From Rickettsiales bacterium (GTDB taxonomy: Bacteria; Pseudomonadota; Alphaproteobacteria; Rickettsiales; Anaplasmataceae): a DNA stretch of 11,690 bases. The notes under the pieces were generated by a model. That model did no database searches and had not been told where the DNA came from. It was given only the letters and a program-made list of their open reading frames with translations. Below are positions 7,013-11,690 of this stretch, piece after piece. Location: contig JAITUS010000049.1 of the NCBI GenBank assembly GCA_031286185.1, positions 1 to 11,690 of the forward strand, given 5' to 3'. Both the position numbers and the translations under genes were made by a program. The stretch's first letter is position 1. Each line of letters starts with the position of its first letter.

Positions 7013-7213
7013 ATGATTTACACTCATGGTTTTTTACCACAACAACAATGTATGACTTCTCATTTACCAGCACCAGTTTTTCCAGTGCATACACCTTGTA
7101 CGCCTGCACACATGCCTTATGCTGTTAATTCATGTCATAATCATTTTAACTCATGTCATAACTATTATGACGCATATCACAATCCTTGTAATGTATTAGA
7201 GCTTGTTTACTAA
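7013..7213 (+). CDS. Small Cys/His/Pro-rich protein with heptad repeats, function unknown
   Basis: I recognise no family. The 66 residues include 8 His, 5 Cys, 8 Pro and 6 Tyr, and no Lys or Arg at all. The second half contains three consecutive 7-residue units, NSCHNHF, NSCHNYY and DAYHNPC (residues 39-59), encoded by a 21-bp tandem repeat at 7127-7189. The preceding segment (17-38) may be an older version of the same period (PVHTPCT, PAHMPYA). His residues recur every seven positions (26, 33, then 42, 49, 56). There is no signal peptide or membrane helix. Such Cys/His density suggests metal binding, but this is inference. Expression signals are complete: promoter at 6955-6983, ribosome binding site at 7002-7007, terminator at 7288-7326. 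The gene follows the ABC exporter by 126 bases and is probably separate from it. Confidence 0.72.
   Translation: MIYTHGFLPQQQCMTSHLPAPVFPVHTPCTPAHMPYAVNSCHNHFNSCHNYYDAYHNPCNVLELVY
7127..7189 (+). repeat. 21-bp tandem repeat, three units, in the small protein gene
   Basis: Units begin at 7127, 7148 and 7169. The first two are nearly the same (AATTCATGTCATAATCATTT against AACTCATGTCATAACTATTA) and the third is diverged (GACGCATATCACAATCC). The unit length is a multiple of three, so the repeat keeps the reading frame and gives the 7-residue protein repeat. Confidence 0.75.
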
Positions 7214-7235
7214 AAGATTGTTTTAAACAACTTAT

Positions 7236-7272
7236 ATATGCACGTAGTGCTACTTTAGCACACGTGCTATAT
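7236..7272. repeat. Imperfect inverted repeat before the terminator
   Basis: ATATGCACGTAGTGCTA (7236-7252) can pair with TAGCACACGTGCTATAT (7256-7272) across a 3-base loop with a few mismatches. It lies 23 bases after the small protein gene's stop and 15 bases before the perfect palindrome at 7288-7317. In an mRNA it would give a first of two consecutive 3' hairpins. Confidence 0.55.
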
Positions 7273-7287
7273 GCCCCTTCTAAAAGC

Positions 7288-7326
7288 GCATGGGCATTAT
7301 TTAAATAATGCCCATGCATCTTTTTC
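7288..7326 (+). terminator. Rho-independent terminator of the small protein gene
   Basis: Bases 7288-7317 are a perfect 30-base palindrome (two 15-base arms, GCATGGGCATTATTT and its complement), followed by ATCTTTTTC. The stem is long and has GC pairs at its base, which is strong for such AT-rich DNA. On the opposite strand the stem is followed by a shorter T-run, so it may work in both directions. Confidence 0.75.
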
Positions 7327-7510
7327 TTGATAAGGAAATTCATAAGCAGTAGCTTACTTACATAGCAGTTTTACTAAAATTTATTCCAACAACACAACTA
7401 ATACCTACAGTCCTCTTTTGAAATCCCACACCAAATCCCAATGGTAATAGAACAAGTTAAAGATATCGTTTTGCCAGTCAACAATGGTGTCATCCCAGAG
7501 CCTCCTTTTT

Positions 7511-7631
7511 TTGTCATTCCAGTGCTTGACACTGGAATCCAGCAAAATTAATCGTAAACAAGCACACTATACAACATTTTCGATGAATTTACCAAAAAAC
7601 TAAATTCCAGCGTTACGCGCTGGAATGACAA
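7511..7631. repeat. REPIN/MITE-like element 1 with 12-bp inverted ends
   Basis: The ends are perfect inverted repeats, TTGTCATTCCAG (7511-7522) and CTGGAATGACAA (7620-7631). Each end also folds by itself: ATTCCAGTG/CACTGGAAT (7516-7538) and ATTCCAGCG/CGCTGGAAT (7604-7626), both with 9-bp stems and 5-base loops. The ~65 bases between are AT-rich and non-coding. Two inverted hairpins around a short spacer is the layout of REP doublets. A truncated end of the same type (GGTGTCATCCCAG, 7486-7498) lies just upstream. Confidence 0.75.
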
Positions 7632-7663
7632 GGCTATGGGTGTCATCCCAGTGTCCCTTCTCC

Positions 7664-7801
7664 TGTCATCCCAGTACCCCAACACTGGGATCCAGTTTTT
7701 CCATAATAATTAAAAATGTGTATTTTAACGTAAAACGGCTATTTTTATGCTCACCTACTTGATAAAATTCCTAGATTTCAGCGTCACGCGCTGGAATGAC
7801 A
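7664..7801. repeat. REPIN/MITE-like element 2
   Basis: It begins TGTCATCCCAG and ends CTGGAATGACA, an inverted repeat with one mismatch. The left hairpin is ATCCCAGT/ACTGGGAT (7668-7691, 8-bp stem, 8-base loop). The right hairpin is ATTTCAGCG/CGCTGGAAT (7775-7797, 9 bp with one mismatch, 5-base loop). As with element 1, a truncated end (7639-7651) lies about 12 bases upstream, so the two elements share the same composite structure and may be one duplicated module. Confidence 0.7.
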
Positions 7802-7860
7802 CCTTTTTGCCTGGTTCATAAATTGCAACTAGCTATAAGCATTTAAGAAATTTACCAAAT

Positions 7861-8005
7861 AAAAAAAAGGCAAAGAAACCCCGAGTAGCGAGTTTTAACT
7901 CTATAATACTTTAAATTGGCGCTATAATAATTTGCTGACGCTTAGTTTAAGCGCGATTTGGCTGAATGTAGAAAAAATGTAAAAGACATGCAGCAGCTAT
8001 AATTT
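7861..8005. repeat. Diverged intergenic repeat, right copy (inverted relative to 1190-1345)
   Basis: Its reverse complement aligns with 1190-1345, including the perfect 27-base core at 7863-7889. With the left copy it brackets map's downstream neighbours, from the membrane protein gene to the small protein gene, as a 6.5-kb inverted-repeat-bounded block. Confidence 0.7.
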
Positions 8006-8104
8006 GATACAATCCGCCAAAAAATACCCTGAGTTTTTTACTGAATTTTGTCATTGAGCCTGCAGATCAAAAACAAGTTTTGAGTCAAAAATACCCTTGC
8101 TGTT

Positions 8105-8133
8105 ATGGTAACAAGACTGGCGAAGGTTGTCAA
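8105..8133 (-). promoter_or_regulatory. Promoter-like sequence at dispersed repeat copy 2
   Basis: On the minus strand TTGACA (8133-8128) is followed after 17 bases by TACCAT (8110-8105). As at copy 1, the -35 sits at the end of the repeat and the -10 in the unrelated flank. It would transcribe leftwards into the repeat region, where no gene is seen. Confidence 0.3.
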
Positions 8134-8162
8134 GTAGTTTTTTTCGTTTCTATTGGATGACG
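8127..8162. repeat. 35-bp dispersed repeat, copy 2
   Basis: Same sequence and orientation as 178-212, with one additional T in the T-run (36 bases). The flanks differ completely from copy 1. Confidence 0.75.
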
Positions 8163-8324
8163 CTATAGCTTTTTTCCACTGTTGTTTATCCACTTTCTGT
8201 GTAGTGGGAATTGATATTAGTATTAAGCAACCGTAAAGGTTACTTTTAGGGCACATTATCTATCTCATTCTACCACTCCGCTAAACGGGTACAATGCAAG
8301 GTCGCTTAATTGCTGATTTCAGAA

Positions 8325-9026
8325 CTAATGGGCTTTTTCAACCTGTTGTACAATTTTATAAAAGCGATCAAAATCTAAGCTTGCGCTACCAATTAAAACT
8401 CCTGATAAACTTGATATATTCAACAAATTTTCTATATTTTCTGAACTGACTGAGCCACCATATATAACGTGCTTTTTACCAGTGCAGGATTTTATCACTT
8501 CTATTACCTCAGCAATTGCACCATTGCTTGGTACATGTCCTGTACCTATTGCCCATATCGGTTCATATGCTACAGTATATTCACCATGTGTTGGCAAGCG
8601 GTTTTTGCATTGATATTCTATTGCTTCCTTTGTTTTTCCACTCTTGTAATCTTCTGCATTTTCACCTACACAAATTATTGGGTGTAAGCCCGATTCTATT
8701 GCTGTTTCTGATTTAAGCTTTATTTCACTATCTGTTTCGCTGGTCCTTTCAGAATGTCCAAGTATTACGTAAGTGCATCCTAATTCTTTCAGCATTTCTG
8801 CGCTGATTTCACCTGTGTAAGAACCAGATTTTTTATGATGGCAGTTCTGTGCTCCTATACTAATATTATTGCTTAGTTCTATGTTATCTGGAAATGATGT
8901 AAAAGGTGGGCAAATCACTAGTCTAGAGGCAATTTCATTGCTCTTGCCGTTAAGCTTGCCTATAAAGTCGACAAACGAAGATCGTGTTCCATTCATCTTC
9001 CAATTTGCTACTATTAAAAAGGGCAT
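8325..9026 (-). CDS. tpiA: Triosephosphate isomerase
   Basis: A cytosolic TIM-barrel enzyme interconverting dihydroxyacetone phosphate and glyceraldehyde 3-phosphate. The 233-residue protein is slightly shorter than the usual ~250. Catalytic residues are all present: N8 and K10 (ANWKMNG), H91 (LGHSERTSE) and general base E155 ([12 protein letters not shown]). The phosphate-binding [10 protein letters not shown] (188-197) and VLIGSASL (210-217) are also present. The flexible lid after IGTG reads HVPS, a variation on the usual KxAT/S-like hinge, not expected to abolish activity. The ATG at 9026 starts [10 protein letters not shown], the normal N-terminus. It is a solitary gene between the repeat region and the decayed right end. 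No clear promoter or ribosome binding site was identified. Confidence 0.95.
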   Translation of the reverse strand: MPFLIVANWKMNGTRSSFVDFIGKLNGKSNEIASRLVICPPFTSFPDNIELSNNISIGAQNCHHKKSGSYTGEISAEMLKELGCTYVILGHSERTSETDSEIKLKSETAIESGLHPIICVGENAEDYKSGKTKEAIEYQCKNRLPTHGEYTVAYEPIWAIGTGHVPSNGAIAEVIEVIKSCTGKKHVIYGGSVSSENIENLLNISSLSGVLIGSASLDFDRFYKIVQQVEKAH

Positions 9027-9593
9027 CAGCTTTTTACTATATTAGGTGAGAGTGCCCCAAACAGTACCAAAACGAACTCCTCTCACGCTTGCTTGTCAAT
9101 TTAACAAAGTTAGCCATATAAGACGCGTTTTATTAACCCTTATTTACATAAAGGTGTGTACCTAGTTGAGAACTAATAAAAAAATAAATTAAGTTTATGG
9201 GATGGAATGGAATTGAGTCAATAAAAAATTTTTTACCATTACTCACTTCTACCAAATTTTCTCTTTAATTATAGCTTTCTTGAATTTTACTTGCCCAGCT
9301 TGAGTCCTTCGGCTTCTGTCTTCGCTCTTTAAACAGTTATGTAACAGAGTTCCCCGTCATCTAGAACTGATGGACTGCAAGAAAAACAAAATACCGATAT
9401 CATGGAGTAAACAATTGGAGAAGTTTTACAGCTCGAAAGGCAAAGCGAAGCTATATCAAAAAGTAAGAAGGTAGTATGATTTGTGGAGCTCTTTCTATAA
9501 ATTCTTGTGTGGCTTGTTAACACCATATAAAGTAGGTGACAGTTACTAAAATGCTAGTTAAAGTATTCACATAGATAGGAGAGTAAGGTAAAT
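9027..9593. other. Gene-free, decayed sequence between tpiA and the LRR remnant
   Basis: No intact gene. From about 9376 the frame used by the downstream LRR remnant can be read as short peptide segments between stops (for example GEVLQLERQSEAISKSKKVV at 9418-9477), so the original gene may have begun here, but similarity to anything known is not visible. Bases 9027-9375 show only a weak TTGACA on the minus strand (9099-9094) without a good -10. Confidence 0.45.
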
Positions 9594-9989
9594 AGCCAAT
9601 ATGTAAAAGGTAACGCCTTAGTAGTAGCGCATGTTGCAATTAATATAAAAGAGCTAGCGAGCCTTTAACAAGGCAACATATGCATTACAAAGCTTAGTTT
9701 AAAATAGGTAGAAATTGATGATGAAGATGTAAAAGAGTTAAGCTAATCTTACAAATCTTACTTCACCGGGTTTAAAGTGGAACAGGGTTGATAATAAAGA
9801 TATAAATGGAGTCAAAATATGGCGGGAGAAATAAAAGGGAGTACATTAAGTTCTGATTACAATAGTAGTCAGAGCTAGACCTAAAGTCCAATCAGTATTG
9901 CACAGCAAGTTTCTGAGCTCTTTTCTTTACGTTTTGATAACGATAGTAGAAGACCGTCAAAGAATTATAGTAATTTATACTTAAATTAA
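9594..9989 (+). pseudogene. Decayed leucine-rich-repeat protein gene
   Basis: One frame can be followed across several in-frame stops to the TAA at 9987-9989. It reads VKGNALVVAHVAINIKELAS, then a stop, QGN, LSLK, a stop and VEIDDEDVKELS. At about 9742 a shifted frame continues ANLTNLTSPGLKWNRVDNKD. These fit the LRR pattern LxxLxxLxLxxNxI: LTNLTSPGLKWNRV matches with one Leu-to-Pro change, and LSLKxVEIDDEDVKEL matches the second half of a unit. The ALVVAHVAINIKELASL piece resembles the ALAxALxxNxxLxxL helix-turn of ribonuclease-inhibitor-like repeats. I count about three units. The tail (SPISIAQQVSELFSLRFDND) is not recognised. At least six stops and one frameshift make it non-functional. 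Original length and start are unknown. Confidence 0.55.
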
Positions 9990-10045
9990 CCAAGAAAAGA
10001 TGTAGAATCAAAAATATATCACATCAGTGAGGTAATTATTGATCT

Positions 10046-11181
10046 ATGAATGACGAAAAAATAATAAAACCAAAGTTAGGCTTAATGGAACTTGCAAAGC
10101 AACTAGAAAATGTATCTAAAGCGTGCAAAGTGAAGGGATATTCTAGAGATACATTTAATTAGTTCGGGGAATTATATGAAAATGGAGAAGAAGAGGCATT
10201 GCATGAAATAGGTAAAAAAAGGTTACCGTTTACAAATAGGGTACTAGAACATATAGAAAAAGCAGTTATAGAAATAGCGATAGAGCTTCCGGCATGCGGA
10301 CAAAAAAGTGCGGCCAATAAACTAAAAGAAAGAGGAATTTCAATATCTTCTGGTGGGATAAGGTCAGTATGGAAAAGGCATAATCTTGAAACTTTCGAAA
10401 AGAGATTAAAAGCACTTGAAGCAAAAGTAGCTCAAGGTGGCATAATTTTAACAGAAGGGCAACGTATTGCTTTAGAAAAAGCTAAAGAATAAAAAGAAGC
10501 ACAAGATGAAATTGAGGCACAGTATTCAGGATATTTAGGTGGCCAGGATACCTATTATATAGGCTATATCAAAGGTATAGGAAAAATCTATCAGCAAACC
10601 TTCATTGATGCTTATTCGCGAGTCGCATTTGTCAAATTGTATGTGGAAAAAACAGCTATTACGGCTGCAGGCTTTCTTAACGACAGAGTTATTCCGTTTT
10701 TTGATGAACATAAAATTCCATTGTTACGAATTCTAACTGATAGAGGTATGGAATATTGTGGCAAACCTGAAACCCATATTTATCAGCTATATTTGGGGAT
10801 TGAAAACATTGACCACTCTAGCACTAAAACCAGTTCTCCACGAACAAATGGTATATGTGAGAGATTCCATAAAATTATGCAGGACGAGTGTTACCGCATT
10901 CTTTTTAGAAAAAAGACTTACAATTCTTTAGAAGATTTGCAAGTAGATGTTGATCAGTGGCTGCGTTCCTATAATGAGAAAAGGCCTTACTCAGGAAAGT
11001 ATTGCCATGGAAGAACACCTATGCAGATCTTTTAGATACTAAGGATATTGCTTTAAAAAAGAATATGCATCTGTTCTGCACTGGATAGATACAAGGTGTT
11101 GATAGCAGTTTAAACTACGTTAATTCTTGTTTGTCAGAGCATGTTTGCAAACTTAAAAATGAGCTAATTTGTGAAGCATAA
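10046..11181 (+). pseudogene. IS481-type transposase, broken by stops and a frameshift
   Basis: From the ATG at 10046 a single frame encodes an N-terminal helix-turn-helix region, then an rve/integrase core. The catalytic triad is conserved: D168 (QDTYYIG), D232 (LTDRG) and E272 (NGICERFH), followed by YNEKRPYSGKYCHGRTPMQ. It is interrupted by TAG at 10160-10162 and TAA at 10490-10492, each a single base change from a sense codon. At about 11030 the frame ends at a TAG, but deleting one T explains this: the frame one register over reads LDTKDIALKK, meets another TAG at 11086-11088, and ends NYVNSCLSEHVCKLKNELIC at the TAA 11179-11181. The long conserved body with few lesions implies relatively recent inactivation. 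Terminal inverted repeats were not found. The family is inferred from motifs; a close integrase-core IS family is possible. Confidence 0.8.
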
Positions 11182-11222
11182 TGGTGATCATATTAAAGAA
11201 AATATTAGTTTTTGAAGTGAGA

Positions 11223-11551
11223 GGGGATGGCTTTGTTGCATTGCTGCTTATGAAAGGCCAACTATATAAGCAACCTATTGAAAATCTTGTTTTTTTTGCA
11301 ATCAATCTGATCAAAATTAAGAATAGTAATTTATTGTTTGTACTAATAAATTTAATTCTATTTAAAATAGCTAAAGCATTGAAATTCTTGAATTTTAGCT
11401 AGATTAGTGAATGGTAGTAAAGTTTCTTTTACTCAAATTTAGGTACTCACTGACCATCCTTACTATAAATGCTATAATAATAAGCTACTGATATTCTCTA
11501 CCTTTTTTATCTTTAATCCATCATAGATAGCGATGTAACAAAGCCATTCCC
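11223..11551. mobile_element. 329-bp element with IS5-like terminal inverted repeats and no transposase
   Basis: The left end (11223-11245) and the reverse complement of the right end (11529-11551) match at 20 of 23 bases and share GGCTTTGTT, the terminus typical of IS5-family (IS903-like) elements. The AT-rich interior has no transposase motif on either strand, so it is either a non-autonomous derivative or an internally deleted IS. No direct target duplication is evident in the flanks. It inserted next to the end of the IS481-type pseudogene. Confidence 0.6.
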
Positions 11552-11690
11552 ACTACACAAGGAACGGATAAACGTGCGATCCGAATAGTCGTGGTTTTGT
11601 GATGGTTAAATTCCATCTTCTCTAGACATCGGAGATAATGTATGTTTCACACTTCAGAGAATGGCAACCTCTGGGGCACAAGCATGAGAC
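11552..11690. other. Right-edge sequence, nothing identified
   Basis: No frame of useful length or recognisable motif was found on either strand in these bases, which lie beyond the inverted-repeat element. Confidence 0.4.

Larger units (their letters stand above)
7344..8324. other. Gene-free repeat-rich region
   Basis: Nearly 1 kb without a convincing gene. It holds two REPIN-like double-hairpin elements and truncated ends of the same kind (7488-7802), the right copy of the diverged inverted repeat (7861-8005), the second copy of the 35-bp repeat (8127-8162), and a 14-base match (8198-8211) to the outer flank of the inverted-repeat element at 11223-11551. Bases 7344-7487 and 8212-8324 show nothing I can identify. 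Confidence 0.7.

Noticed and set aside
7146..7343. 65-codon minus-strand open frame opposite the miniprotein gene
   Set aside because: It runs through the terminator palindrome and the 3' hairpin, has no ribosome binding site, and overlaps the better-supported plus-strand gene.
7488..7802. Possible CRISPR array
   Set aside because: The repeated units are inverted and palindromic, differ in length, and lack regular spacers; no cas gene is nearby.
8038..8256. 72-codon minus-strand open frame
   Set aside because: It is made largely of dispersed repeat copy 2 and its flanks, with no recognisable motif or ribosome binding site.
8246..8324. Possible tRNA fragment (GTGGTAGAATGAG on the minus strand)
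   Set aside because: No cloverleaf arms, T-loop or CCA-end structure could be fitted.
9046..9086. GTGAGAG / CTCTCAC inverted repeat upstream of tpiA as an operator or riboswitch stem
   Set aside because: The arms are only 7 bases with a 27-base loop and no supporting structure; chance is adequate.
9329..9526. 65-codon minus-strand open frame
   Set aside because: Low-complexity Ser/Cys/Thr-rich translation opposite a decayed plus-strand frame; no start signals.
10160..10492. Programmed stop readthrough in the IS481-type transposase
   Set aside because: Two different stops (TAG, TAA) plus a later frameshift and a further stop are better explained by decay.
11181..11402. 73-codon plus-strand open frame
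   Set aside because: It begins at the stop of the broken transposase and reads through the left end of the inverted-repeat element; the hydrophobic translation reflects AT-rich DNA.

Overview
The window is AT-rich DNA that looks like an obligate intracellular alphaproteobacterium of the Anaplasmataceae, most probably an arthropod Wolbachia. This is inferred from three things: the character of the housekeeping genes, decayed IS5-type and IS481-type transposases, and dense dispersed intergenic palindromes built on GTCATTCCAG / CTGGAATGAC ends. No database comparison was possible, so the genus is a strong guess and the strain is unknown.

Layout. Bases 1-162 are the 3' end of an IS5-family transposase running in from the left edge. 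A 35-bp dispersed repeat follows (178-212). Next come methionine aminopeptidase (map, +), a diverged repeat copy, an unrecognised six-helix membrane protein (-) and phosphatidylglycerophosphate synthase (pgsA, -). Divergent from pgsA is a run of plus-strand genes: a short malic enzyme, a BolA-family protein, a CGFS monothiol glutaredoxin and a half-size ABC exporter. A compact unit at 6955-7326 encodes a 66-residue Cys/His/Pro-rich protein with its own promoter, ribosome binding site and terminator. Bases 7344-8324 carry no convincing gene and are packed with repeats. Triosephosphate isomerase (tpiA, -) is the last intact gene. From 9027 to the right edge everything looks decayed: a leucine-rich-repeat pseudogene, an IS481-type transposase broken by stops and a frameshift, and a ~330-bp element bounded by IS5-like inverted repeats.

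How the genes work together. The intact genes serve unlinked core tasks: N-terminal protein maturation (map), phospholipid synthesis (pgsA), C4 carbon to pyruvate (malic enzyme), and glycolysis/gluconeogenesis (tpiA). The real functional pair is bolA plus the CGFS glutaredoxin, which in other organisms form a [2Fe-2S]-bridged complex for iron-sulfur trafficking; here they lie 15 bp apart. The ABC exporter is separate and its substrate cannot be told from sequence.

The most unusual items are the Cys/His heptad-repeat small protein with complete expression signals, the REPIN-like double-hairpin elements at 7511-7802, the inverted repeat pair bracketing a 6.5-kb block, and the previously unlabelled LRR remnant. 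I found no CRISPR array, tRNA, rRNA or intact phage gene.
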